A stretch of DNA of 64,000 bases, taken from the NCBI RefSeq assembly GCF_036785885.1, contig NC_092317.1, positions 7,380,501 to 7,444,500 of the forward strand. The letters are read 5' to 3'. The stretch's first letter is position 1. Each line of letters begins with the position of its first letter. The DNA is from Coffea arabica. Its lineage: Eukaryota; Streptophyta; Magnoliopsida; Gentianales; Rubiaceae. The translations under genes were made by a program, and so were the position numbers. Below the pieces are notes generated by a model, which did not search any database, had not been told where the DNA came from, and saw only the letters and a list, made by a program, of their open reading frames with translations. Positions 22,801 to 34,556 of the stretch are shown here, piece after piece.

Positions 22801-24225
22801 TGAATGGAGAAGATTACAACGTTGAAAATAACTGGAAGCCTGCTGAAAAGTGATTCCACGTTTAGGGGGTCTGGAGCCTGAAGTATCTCAGAAAGCATCC
22901 TCATTGTTTCCTTAACTCTTTCTGCAGTATCCCCCCAACCTTTCTCAAAACCAAACTCTTTAAGCCTGGATCATCCAAGTAATCAAATAACATTCAGATC
23001 CTAAAAGCGGGAATATTATCATAACTGTATTAAAAGCAGCAAAGTCTACCTCTGCTCGAAGTTTTGATAAGGTGTGTCTTTTGCCATGGAAGAGAGAAAA
23101 ACTTCAGCAACAATCAGTGCTGTTCGAAGCTTTGTCACCGTGTTCAGGGTGTCATTGATCATCAGATTCTGCAATTTTGAGAAGTTAAAAGTAGAATGTT
23201 ATAGTCAGCTTTAAATGCACTATTTCAGGAAGAGTTGGCATTGACAATTGCGTAAACTTTTTCTAATTGCCAACCTCTCCTTGGTGATTAAGAGTTAGCA
23301 AGTATTCGACCAATGGTTTAGCACTCTCAGGATCACCAATGAACTTTGAAGCCATGAACTTTGAGATGTAGCTAATTCCCTTGCCAACTGAAGAAGTGAG
23401 TGCCAGACGTGGAATACCAAAGTCAAATGCTCTAAAATCTAGTTCCAGAGCATTTTCATCCTTTGACCTGTAGATGAAGATATTACCATGTCACGAACTT
23501 CAAAAACTGATTTCATAATGAGTTATATTCTCAAAATTGCAATACTAACTCATCAGTGTCATTTCTCTGCAATGTCCTGCTTACCAGTTTTCATCGTAGA
23601 TCATTTCTTTTAGTCTCAGGTATTCGGTTGCAGTAATATTATTAGCTGATAGATCCTCGGCATTCACCTTAACATAGTCGAAGCATCCAGAACCGTATCT
23701 CACTGCAAAAGCAACATAAGGCGGTACAACAGCCGCTTCCTGCAAATTTAACCAGAAAATTAGTTAGATCAGCAATGCCTAATCTGCTTTTTAATCATTA
23801 CGATTGCTTGTTGTGGAGCTTTTGGCAGGGAGCTGATCAGCTGACAGTCAAGTCGAAAAGATAAATTTCCTTTTACCTGTGTGGAACTCAGGATTTCACC
23901 GAGTGATACCTCCAAAACCTTGGCTCTGTCAGCCCTGTCCACGATTACACTCTCCATCTCTTCCATCAAATGCTGGTGTTTCATCAGCCTCGGTCCCATG
24001 CTAGTAAACCTTCACAAATCACAATACGTTTTATTTGCATTTTTTCCAAATTCAAGTGCCAAACACCGAAAGAAGTTAGAACTCTGCATGGTAAAGATTT
24101 GCAACCAAATAAAGAAAATCGCAATGATGAAGACTTGATTATCACCTGGCAAAGCATCTCTTCATATGGTACCGACTCTGCCTTAATGCATCAGGCATGA
24201 GACCATCTACCACTGCAAAAGCCAT
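19810..24225 (-). CDS. SUS6: Sucrose synthase, SUS III clade (SUS5/6-like), with C-terminal membrane-anchor tail
   Basis: It catalyses the reversible reaction sucrose + UDP to UDP-glucose + fructose. Minus-strand exons: 24225-24146, 24009-23877, 23739-23585, 23467-23275, 23168-23050, 22965-22749, 22627-22532, 22445-22272, 22173-22057, 21958-21792, 21685-21461, 21381-20815, 20714-20576, 20499-20354, 20002-19810 (906 residues; SUS1 types are about 805). N-terminal regulatory domain, GT-B catalytic core with [18 protein letters not shown] and the glycosyltransferase E-X7-E motif (E671, E679 in [12 protein letters not shown]). Many residues match Arabidopsis SUS5. After the core comes a Pro/Glu-rich linker (about 795-842), a charged stretch ([13 protein letters not shown]), then a hydrophobic segment [19 protein letters not shown] (about 872-890) and 16 final residues, the layout of a tail-anchored protein. 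Intron 8 has a GC donor (CAG|GCAAGT); intron 14 probably does too (AAG|GCATGT). The 5/6/7 number is by similarity only. Confidence 0.93.
20352..20354 (-). other. SUS6: Probable GC splice donor of the last sucrose synthase intron
   Basis: Joining CCAAG (then intron GCATGT) to the strong acceptor AACAG at 20003-20004 gives a continuous frame into the membrane tail. A weaker alternative (donor CAT|GTTAAA with acceptor GAG|GCT) enters the same frame, so the tail does not depend on which is used. Without splicing the protein would end about 33 residues later at a TAA. Confidence 0.55.
22270..22272 (-). other. SUS6: GC splice donor of sucrose synthase intron 8
   Basis: On the minus strand the exon ends CAG and the intron starts GCAAGT, joining ERFAQ to DAAEKVLE in phase 0. 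The GT four bases downstream would break the frame. The join matches the conserved sucrose synthase sequence. Confidence 0.87.
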
Positions 24226-25142
24226 TGATTGGGAAACTATCGACGAAATGGTTTTTATTTGCTTCTTTTTTCAATGGTTCAAAGATGAGAACTAGTAGGA
24301 TTTTGTTGCCTGTCTCTTTCGCATATCCATCAGGAAAACACCATGCATATTTATATATGGGGTTTGGAGGGAAAGCCTTGCGCGTGGAAATGAAGTTTTT
24401 GGCAAGGATTTAGATCGCATGAGGAAGAGAAAGAACATTCCTTGGGCCTAACCGTGGGAAATAAAAATGATAAGCCAAGAAAAGAATTCATCTCTCCAGT
24501 GAGAAAAACTAAGCTTTTGTCTTTCCCCCAACGTGAAATAGTAGAGGAAAAGCGGTGAACAATTCGGCATTTATTCTTTTCTTCAGTGGTCTCCGTGCTG
24601 CAAGCTTGACTGAAAAAACCTCTTGCTTTCATTGGTAAAACACTTTTATAACTTATTTGCAATCAATCAATAATGATTCTCTCCATGCACACACAAATCT
24701 TTCTTTACTTGTGAATTCAATTATTATTCGTCAATTCTCGCGTGCACTACTCAATTCTTACTTCTTCCCCGCTAAAAAAGAATCTTTCTTTTCCTCGAAT
24801 CTCACCCTTTCCCCGCTAGAATGTTTTTGAGAAAAAAAAAAAAAAAAAAAAAACCATGTTAAGTAACTTGTCCTTTTCTGATGTAATTTTTGAACTATAG
24901 TATGAGTACCTGCATTTTTTTTTTTCTTCAAAATGAGAGTCTAGTAAGGTACATATGAATCTGATATTTGCTGAAAAAGAACTTTTCATTAGATTAGTTT
25001 TGCGTCTGTCTGTTATAGTAGCATTTTTATGGGTAATCTTTTCAAGATATTTATCAAACATTTGTCCGTTAACTCTCTGAACCATATATTGACAAGTTAT
25101 ACCACAGTAAAATAGGATGCTTTTCTAAGACCTTTTTCTAAA
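24226..25142. other. Sucrose synthase promoter side and intergenic DNA
   Basis: It should contain the 5'UTR and promoter of the minus-strand sucrose synthase gene. A run of about 20 A lies at 24834-24854. No reading frame looks coding. Confidence 0.5.
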
Positions 25143-25232
25143 GGGTTAATTACATCTACCTCCCTCTTGATTTGGCCAAACTACTAGTGGACCCCTTGAA
25201 TTTTAAAAAATAACAGTAATCCCCTTACACTT
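25143..25232 (+). repeat. Left terminal inverted repeat
   Basis: A run of blocks 'tctacctccc', 'agtggaccccttgaatttt' and 'aaaataacagtaatcccc' that returns as the reverse complement at 26232-26310. Confidence 0.65.
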
Positions 25233-26154
25233 CAAAATTTTTTAACAAAATTTTTTTATCAACTCTCAATGTTGCCCCTCCAAATCTTTAATCGCCTTAC
25301 TTCAATTTGCTATTTAGGTTGGAGAGTATCCAAGAAAGTAACAAAAGCCCATCTAGTAAAAAATTAAAAATTTTAAAAAAAAATCAAATTATCAAAACAA
25401 AGGACAACCTTGGATGAATCCCAATAACCCATTCCATCACAAACTCCATTAAAATAACTCTTGGATGAATCCCCAACCGTCTCCTGTGACTATCATGTTT
25501 CCTTCTTCTTCATTACCCACAAGCCTTGCATCTTCCAATTTTTATTTGATGGGTTTGGATATATCATTTATACATGCCTATGCCAGTGAATTGCAAAATC
25601 CAATAGATGTTGTTTGCCATTGGCAGATGCAAGCAAACTAGTGAAGTCAGAAATCCCCAACAATTTGGAAGAACCAAAGCCTATCCTTGCATCATAAATC
25701 GCTAAGCAGATGCATCTATCTATTTCTATGGCTTATACTCTTCTTATTAGAAAATTGATTGTGGTTATTGGAGGTGCTTTTGAGTTGGGTATTGATATTG
25801 AGTTACAGAAAAAGCAGATGCATCTATTTCAAGGCTTTTGTTTGCATTGTTGATAAAATTAAAAAGAGATTTTAGGGTTGAGGAGTTAGGAGGGTTGAGA
25901 TGGTGGTGAGTTTTGGTCATGTGGCTAGAAAGCAACACAGTTTGATTTTCTTTCCATTTTGTATTGCAATTTTTTTCATTTTAAGATTTTTTTTCCCCCT
26001 CTTTCTTGGCTATATTATTTTATGGTTAAACGATTTTCATATTCACCTAGGATAGGTTAATTTTGTCCATATAAGAGGGAGGGCTGATTTCTCAGAATAT
26101 TGCCTAAAAAAATCCAGTTAACACCTTTTAGCATTTGTCAAGTCAGTGAGGTTT

Positions 26155-26310
26155 TGCTGTCATTTTCTAAAGCTCAAGGGGTCCACTGGTCATTGAGCAA
26201 AACTACAAGGGAGACAGATATCAAGAGCAGCGGGGTTAATTGTTATTTTCTAAAAGTCAAGGGACCTACTGATTATTGGGCAATACTACAAAGGCGATAG
26301 ATATAAATCA
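26155..26310 (-). repeat. Right terminal inverted repeats, two tandem copies
   Basis: Two units of roughly 75-80 bp in tandem (26155-26222 and 26232-26310). Each is the diverged reverse complement of 25143-25232. Confidence 0.6.
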
Positions 26311-27528
26311 CACTTTTTCGAATTTTCCTTTTTTAAACAGGGAAAGAGAGAGAGAGAGAGATTAAAGAGGCAACGAGAAAAGGAGGACTTAATCCCAAAA
26401 CCTTTAACCATTCATTAGACTAAAACATCCTCAATTCTTTACTTACTCTCGGAGCAAAAAGATTATAAAGCAGATGGAAAAGAGCACCGCATACTTCACT
26501 GAAAAGAAAAGATGAAATCGCCCCAGCAGTCAAAACCTCAAACCACATCGCTAGATAGAGCCTAGAGGATTCTAACCCTTCTCGTAGCAGTCTGCAACCT
26601 CTAGAGCCTAGAGGATATTGCCATCCTCTCAAGTTCGGCTGAAAAATTGTACGTCCTAGGCATTAGGACATCTGCTTTAGCAGGGGACCAAAGATTTCCA
26701 CAATAACTCATTTTTAGGAGAAGTCAAGGCGCTGCTACATCAAGCAACAAACACGCGTGATTCAAACATCCTACCATGGACAACTCATCATCAACAGACC
26801 AAGAGCCAAAAACCTTGCAGGTAAAGATGCAGCAGTTCCAAGACTGGTAGATTTAGAAGCATGATTTGAGAGGGTACTTCTATGTCTATGAAGCATAGCA
26901 AAGCCCACATACTTGAACCACAAAGAGCATAATTTTTTTTTTTTCCTGTATAAGCCTACTCTATCCTAATCTCCTATCCTAATCTACAAGGAGGGGAGCC
27001 TAAGGAAGCTTGTGTACCAAGGACTAGTAGGTATGCAAACCTAACTAGACTAAGGGAGTGTTATAACACCTCCCTTGGATTTTTTTGCAGGTGGGATTTG
27101 AACTCCCCACCTACTTCAGGCTACAAAGAACAATGAATATGCTAACAAAAAACAATTAATGCAACCCTTTCCAACTTCAGGCTACAAATGCAAAACAACA
27201 GAGCTGACGAATGAATCACTAAAATTGAAGCCCATGTCTAAATACACGACCTACCAAACAGTTCCAAGGCAGCATGATATTAAGCAATCACCAGCAAACA
27301 TAACACAAACAAGATTCGGTTGCACAACCCAGAAAACACGAAAACAAATACAAACTTAAACTCAACACACTGAGCAGTCAACCAAAAAAGTTTGGTTGAG
27401 ATCTAATGTCACGTTGAGCTATAGTCAGCCACGAAAGTTTGGCCGAGATCTAATGTTTCTCAGTACGTTACTAGCAAAACAAACCACTGTTCGACATAAA
27501 GCAGCAACTTCCAAAGAATGTGGCTGGC
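26311..27528. other. AGO1 3'UTR and 3' flank
   Basis: It begins with a GA microsatellite (about 26345-26361). A probable SINE lies at 26932-27120. Nearer the AGO1 stop codon, two short direct repeats of 'aagtttgg.tgagatctaatgt' occur at about 27387-27410 and 27435-27457, probably within the 3'UTR. No gene is seen. Confidence 0.5.
26932..27120 (-). mobile_element. Probable tRNA-derived SINE
   Basis: On the minus strand it runs from a pol III B-box-like AGTTCAAATCCCACC near 27090-27107 to an A-rich 3' tail (T run about 26932-26944). Candidate target-site duplications flank it: ctacaaagaaca (27121-27132) and ccacaaagagca (26918-26929), with two mismatches. The A box is missing or degenerate, so it may be 5'-truncated. 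Length of about 190 bp fits plant SINEs. Confidence 0.55.
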
Positions 27529-30500
27529 TTAACAATAAAACATAACCCTCTTCACGTTGTCCTTTAGGGCAGGAAGAGGCCGAACATTGACATTTGAACC
27601 CGGTGCACGCGTGCTCCTTGCACCACCCCCAGGACCAACACCACCGCGACTAGCAGCAGCACTACTTGTTACTGAACCACTATCAGATGTCTCTGGCTCC
27701 ATGTAGAATCGCGCACGAAAAGCAGCCAAATGGGCATAATAGGCGGGTGGCACTGCACAAAGGAAGAGTGAGCATCAGCATCGCCCCTCTCAACATACTT
27801 ATTCAACTTGGAAGAAACAGAAAAAATCTTACCAATGGAAACAGAACGAGTGCATCTTGCATAACTGCAACAGAAATGAAGAACAATTAGCTTAACCATC
27901 TAGAGGAACTAGGCAAAACATTACAAAGAGCAGAGTGATCCAACTACGTATAGCAGAGATCGTTTGTAAGAGATTGTAGGTGATCAGCTGAAAAGTTGTT
28001 CTCATCCCACAAGACATGATAATGTGCTGGTCGGCTGGTACCCTGTTAACAAGAATTCTCCATGACCATTCAATATTCATCATTATATATAAAGCAGTTA
28101 ATTTGTCTTCAACAGGAGAAAGCAAGATATGTCGTACCTGTATTCCAGCATGGCTGCAAAGGTAGAAATCAAATTCCGTTGGATGGCAGATCTTTGAATC
28201 TACAACAGTACCTGAGATTTCCCACAAGGGAGAAAATTTAAACATCAGTTTGTACCACTATCAAAAAAATTTTTGAGCAGTGTCATACGAAAAAAGATTA
28301 CGCACCAGGCAGAATATTTCCACTTCGGTCAACTGCATTCCGGTCATGATGGTTATTGGCAAACAATCTTGTATGGTGACGTTTCTGAACAACAACAAAA
28401 GTAACTGGGGGCTGATAGTTTGGTTCCAAAGAAGCACATGCCTGTAACAAACACAAGAAAACAGTAACTAAGATGCGACATATTCCATCTTAGCTGAGAG
28501 ATAGAAGGCAATCAGCGAGAGAGGCTTTTACCCTGCGTATTGCATCAAGTTCATAGAGTAATACTTGATAGAACTGCCCCTCACTGACACCATCTCTGCA
28601 AAAGGAGTACGACAAATCAGGCATAACAAGTGAATGGAAAAAACACAGGGATTGCAGCGCATCCACAATACCTATAAAAAATAATCCTCTGCGGTTTCTG
28701 TCCAGTTGCTTTACGGAAAGATATGAGGAGTTCCCTGTCAACACAAGTATAGTCGTCAGCTTGTAGACCAGAAAATGTGAAAAGTAATTGAGAACCTTCA
28801 AACAAAAAAGAACCAAGAGCGCGCAGAAGAAGACAGTCAAGGAAGTGAAATAGGAAGCGGCTGGAGGAGAGAAATCATACTTGATCATGCCACCTGTCAC
28901 AGTTCCCCTGCCAGGATCTTGCCAAGCTTTAAACAGATCTTGAATCAGCTCTTGACGATGTGCTTGAGCACTAACCAAACCAGCATATTTGGTAACTTCA
29001 GGCCAATCCTGAGATGCAACCACCTAGACTCGAACACAAACAACAGTCAATCATGGCACAATGAATCCCAACAGTTGCAGAGAGAGAGAGAGAGAGGGGG
29101 GAAGAGGGAGAGAGGTGCAACGAAAGCTGAAGCAGGATGAAGAGTGTCATACAGCTGCAATGGATGGGCTCGAATCCTCGCCAGGGTGGGGATGTGTAAC
29201 GTCAGCGCCAAAAATTATAGTAGGTCTGTCACTGACTAGGGGTATACGACGAGAAAGAGCATCAACAAGCACTGTGTTTCTTCCTCCAACCTTCACATTG
29301 ATCTTCAATGCAACATTGGCAAGATATTGTTTGCTCAGCCTGAAGACGTGCTTTGTCAGACAACACTGGGAGACAATTCCAAGATCTGTCTCACAAATCC
29401 GTTTCAAATCACCTGTTAAAAGGTCCAAAAAAAAAAAAGCACCAATTAGATGAGAAATAAATCATACGTAATATATCTGGAACACAGAAGACGATTTGTA
29501 ACAAGTGCTTCACCATAAAGAGAGCCATTATTGTCGGGCAAAATAACAATCAGCAAGTCCAGTTCCTTCTTTGGAGGTGGAAGGTTAGTCAAGGCTTCAT
29601 GGAATCTAGCTTTTAAGGCTCTTTCAACTTGATCAGGACGAACATACATTGGGGCCAAAACAGGATGAGGATTAAAGTTCTGCACAAATGAACAAACAAG
29701 TTCCATTTGTTAATATGGAAGTTTAAGATCTCAATCAGAGTGAAAGAACATCTCAAAACTGTACATACCATTCCAGAGGTTATACACATCTGGGCCAGCT
29801 CATGACAAAAGTCACGAACTGCTACATCTTTCACATTGCGAGAGAAATTTACACAAATCCAGTTATTTACTGTTCCTCCATTAACCATTTTCTGCAAGAC
29901 GTCAATGGTATTATAAGTACTCAGCATCCTAATTACTTTCATTAGAAGCAAGAACTCAAAAAGATAAAAATGGATAATATGCCAACTACAAAGACTACAA
30001 CAAATCCTTCCACACGAGCATCACAAACTTTTGTTTCTAATAGACAACTACTTCCAACATTTTACATGTAACATACTCCTCATACAATTGACAATAGTAT
30101 GCTACGTTAATCAAAATGCACAATTCATAACCACCAGCAAATAGACATGTCCCAGATGGCTGATACTTTTTAGCAACCATGTAGAATTAGCTTCACCTTC
30201 TTTTTCCCTTTACATAAGACTCTGAACAAGTGGACCAAAGGGTGGATTAGCACAAACACAAGGACTAGCATGATAACTTGCATCAATACAAAAAGAAAAT
30301 TTTCAGAGTTTATCATCACATCCTCCATTTTTGAGTCTTATTGGCAACCAGAAAAGAATCACTGTACAAGATTAACCCAATACACGTTAACATAACAGCT
30401 CTACTTGATGGAAATAACCTTGTTCATCATGTTCCATTGCCCGACTTGTGGCAGACAGTCCTTCTCCCGACCAGAATCGTGGTACTTGAGCTAGAAATTA

Positions 30501-33500
30501 GAAGTGCAGGGGAAAAAAAGATTAAACCAACAAGGTACCATACTGCGTAAACATTCAAGACCGCAATAGGCTGGAAAGTATATATGATATCCTTACCCGA
30601 GGAGCAGGTAAAATGCGGGCTTCAACTTGAGCCAGCTTCTCACTAATCCTGATACCGAACTCTTTAGCATATGGGTCATCAGCATAGGCATTATGACGTA
30701 CAGTCTGAAAGGGAAATACGCAAGATATTTGAAGCACTTCCAAAGGTCCAAAAAGTTATCCAAAAAGACAATTTAAATGAAAATACAAAATTATAGCCAA
30801 ATATCTTTTGACCACAAAAAATGAAGTACTTGCTGATGGAGACAATTTATTCTAAACCTTACCTGAAGAATATCACGTTCCCTCTCCTGAGGACGCTGGC
30901 AGGTCACTTTCAAAAGAGCAGTTATCTGTCTCTCATTCAACCTCTTGGAATACCTCTGGCCCTCAACAATCTTACAGACCTAAAACATAAAACATTATGT
31001 AAAAACAAGAGTCATAAACTTCAGAGAGAAATAGAACATTCGCATGTAAAAATGAAGTCAACCTCCATTGGCAAGTAATTTGGCCTTTGCTGATTTCCAA
31101 CTTGTAAACAAGGCAATTGCGTATGATGAATCACAAACCCATATGTCTCATGGAAGTACTCAACAACAGATTTCATTGTACCCCTCTCGTCGACAGGAAA
31201 ACTAGCAAAAATCAAAAAAAATAATTACCAGAAGCACATCAACAACTTTATATCAAGTTAACTAAGCATTCCAAATAGCCAGCCAGATCCTTGCCATCTA
31301 CAATTTTAAGAGCAAGAACCCAAAATTTGAGGTGAAGGAACACACACTAAGCTGTACATGCACATAGGGAAAAAATTGTTTTATCTTTAATGCCAATTTA
31401 CATGATTCTGTTGTGCAAAATGTAACTTCATTCCATTTCATTAATTAAATTGAAGTATCGATGTTAATGCAGCACTCTTTTGTCTTTTTATTCTGCATTT
31501 TGAGTTACTGTAGATCTTGGCTACTTTCTTTAGTGTAGAGAGTGAACCATCAAGAATATGCAGGACCAAAAATGTACTCTCCCAAATCCCGCTTTCAAGC
31601 CATGCAGGATAACCAACATATTGATTGATGAGAACAGGCAATTCTTACGACAGCTCGCGTGTTGCTTGTGATGTAAGACCAGAGATACGATATTTTCTGC
31701 GCATGTTTCCACGATGTGTAACCTCCACCCTCACTCCCCTCAGTGCTTTCTTAATCTGCATAATTGTCCAAACATCAGTACAAACACTGGTCAAAGACGC
31801 ACATACAGCAACACATTCCCAAATCAAGACTTCTCCATCTGACTACTGAGTACCACTTCCACAGAAATAATAATAATTGCCTAAGACATTATACATAGGG
31901 GTCAGACAGGTCTGACACACCAGGACACAAAATAGGTCTTGAGATGCACAGCATGGATCAACGATATTGCAGTCTTTGAGACTTTTTTGTGCCAAAAACA
32001 GTATTTCACAAATTCAGAATGCTTCAAAATTAACTCTCAATAAAAGTCAAGAAAATAAGTTCACACACCACAAAAGAAGAAGTTACAGAAACAGTGACAA
32101 TTTTTCAATGTTTTAAACTCAGTAATGTTGCTTAAAAACATCTAGTATTTCAAATATTCTTTTAAAAATAATAATAACAAAACATTTCCCAAATACGACA
32201 TTCTAATGAATCAGCTTCATAAATTTCTTTTTCCATTTCCAAAAGGTAATCGCATCCAAAAGAATTTCACTATAGTACCAGTAGTATCTTATTTTTATTT
32301 TATCGAATGCTATAACATACAATCTTCAAAACCACGAGCATAATCCTAGTAATCTTAAATGGTCCAAATATTTTTATCTCTAATCTTAGTGTAAATATGA
32401 GGTGAAATACTCATAAAATACCTGTTTTGAATACCAATTTTCAGGGGTAAAAAAAAAGACAGATTGTGACCACCATACCATTAGCCATCCTTCAAAGGTT
32501 AATAACAGAGACGAAAAACCTGTAATCTATGAGAACACAAACACGAGACAAGCTGTATGTAACATAACAGCTTTTTTGCTTCATAACAAGAATCCCACAT
32601 TAAAAAGGTAGCAGATACGATAAAGATGAGAACAGCATTAAGCTGAACGTTCAACAAATTTGAGGCCCAGGGTTAAAAAATATGGATGGAAGCCACAAAA
32701 AAGAAAAATCTTACCTTCACACGATCAGCATCAGACAAAGGTCTTGATGATACATCCCTGGCAAGAAGCTGAGTCACAAATTCGATAACGGGAAGTGGCT
32801 CGATGAAAGCCGTGGATGACATATCTGCTCCACAAACCACAACAATTACAATTGGGGAATAAACAGACAATTAATCACTATGATGGTCAAAATAATCATC
32901 ACAAAGAAACTGACTCCAAACAGAAAAGTGACAGCTTTTAACAAGTCAATGATCTACATCCATATAATAAGACAGTAGAAACCTTCCGACCAATATTGGG
33001 AGACCAAATTATATACAACAAAAACTACAAGAGCAATATGGAAGTATTTCTCACCAATATTTAGTGATAACCCCATCTGAGTAGGCCGAATGCTTTGATA
33101 AAAACCACGCCAACTTTCCAGACCTTCACCTAAAGGCTGCCTTCTTCCTAAATCAGGGGAATAAAAAGAGCGGCCCACAGGAGTATACCTTTGAAAAAAA
33201 AAATCAGAACAGAAATTAGCAAATACCTAAATGACAGCAGATTGATAAGATGATTAGAACTGCAAGAATGGAGCCAAAAAAAAGGTATGGACTGCATACC
33301 GAGTTGTCGGTAATTCACGAAGAACAATGTCCAAAACTTGAAGAGCTTCTTGAGGGGCATCTGCTTGTCTTCCCTGCAGAAACATCCCTAAATGGTGCAA
33401 GTCTGCACGCGCTGCCAATTTGATTACAACTTTAAAATCCCTCTCTCTCCTGCATCCATGAAAAAGCATGTGATAATCAATGAAATTTCCATTAAAAAAG

Positions 33501-34556
33501 GATTATATAAGTACAGAGGGGAGTTCGAAACAAATAATATACAACTAACCTGCCAGCACCTCCTTGATTTCCTTCATCCTCATCAATCAGGGTAATCTTG
33601 AACTCTTTGGAAACAAAAGGGAGTGGCCCTGCAGTATACAAACTCTTTCTCCCATCATAGGCAGGAAGCCTTTTTCCAAGATGAGATTCCTTGTACAGTT
33701 TAACCAGCTGGTCCATGACAGCACGGTTAACACCTCGGGATGTGATCTCAGGATTGATGGATACCTAACACCCATGAAAATTAACTTCTCATTTTAAGAT
33801 CAAACCAGCAGACAATTACAAAATATACACATATGAGAATTTAGATATAGCTAGCAAGAAAAAGCTCACATCATATTGGTGCAAATCTTTGTCTGGCAAT
33901 TCAGCAAAGAAGTGATTTGCCTTGACAATACACTTTATGCCAGTGCTACCCTTCCCTGGGCGCTGAGGAAACTTCATTGACTTGCTTGAAGCAGGTTGAA
34001 TTGCCTGGCTCACTTCAGGCTGGAGACTGAGTTGTTGGAACTGCTGCTCCACTGACGATGATGATGGCTCAGGTGCTCTGCTTGAAGAACTAGCTTCACC
34101 CTGTGATTCTACAGGTCTCCCATAAGGCATAGGCTGAGTGGTCACCCCAGACTGATAAGGAGCTGGGGTTGCTTGATGCAGCTCGGGAACTGGTGCCACA
34201 GAAGGCCCACCAGATGAAGGTATCCCACGGCCAACAGCACCACTTCGCTGGCGCTGGGCCGGTGCACCTCCTCGTTGGTACTGCTGAGTACCCCTGCCTT
34301 GCTGGTATTCAGGAGGCCCACCATGATATTGTTGAGGAGCCGTCCCACCTCGCGGTGCACCCCCTCCTCCACGGCCACCATATCCTCCACGCTGAGGTCC
34401 CCAGCCTCTCCCTCCACCTTGGAATCCACCTTGCTGCTGTGGCTGCTGCTGTTGAACTGGTTGGCTAGGTTGCCCACCACCACGGCCAGCCCCAGTTTCC
34501 TGGGAACTGGAACTCTGTCCCTCACTAGGAAGTTCCGTTCGCTTCTTCCTCACCAT
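27529..34556 (-). CDS. AGO1: ARGONAUTE 1
   Basis: The miRNA-loaded slicer of the RNA-induced silencing complex, in cytoplasm and nucleus. Minus-strand exons: 34556-33870, 33764-33550, 33449-33300, 33188-33055, 32824-32715, 31755-31649, 31201-31063, 30979-30863, 30704-30597, 30490-30419, 29891-29769, 29679-29514, 29412-29153, 29023-28881, 28734-28672, 28595-28532, 28441-28306, 28211-28138, 28042-27948, 27864-27833, 27752-27529 (1072 residues, close to Arabidopsis AGO1). A long Gly/Gln-rich N-terminus (about 1-190) precedes the N, PAZ, MID and PIWI domains. The complete slicer tetrad is present: D780 (GADVTHPHP), E821 (HRQELIQDL), D866 (YRDGVSEG) and H1006 (YYAHLAAF). MID shows [16 protein letters not shown]. 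It ends in the conserved MFYC. A 5'UTR intron probably spans 34565-35662. A miR168 site lies in exon 1. Confidence 0.97.
34169..34189 (-). promoter_or_regulatory. AGO1: miR168 target site in AGO1
   Basis: On the sense (minus) strand this 21-mer begins TTCCCGAGCTGC and ends ATCAAGCAA. It encodes the middle of VPELHQATP. It pairs with plant miR168 with only a few mismatches and sits at the conserved AGO1 position, just after the Gly/Gln-rich N-terminus. It is the known feedback site by which AGO1-loaded miR168 cleaves AGO1 mRNA. Confidence 0.92.

Larger units (their letters stand above)
25143..26310. mobile_element. Non-autonomous element with long terminal inverted repeats
   Basis: Bases 25143-25232 (…'ctactagtggaccccttgaa'…) reappear, diverged and inverted, at 26232-26310. 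A second, adjacent inverted copy lies at about 26155-26222 ('caaggggtccactggtcatt'), so the right end is doubled. The interior has no transposase. The pattern suggests a MULE-like or fold-back element; I could not find a clear target-site duplication, so the outer edges are approximate. Confidence 0.6.
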
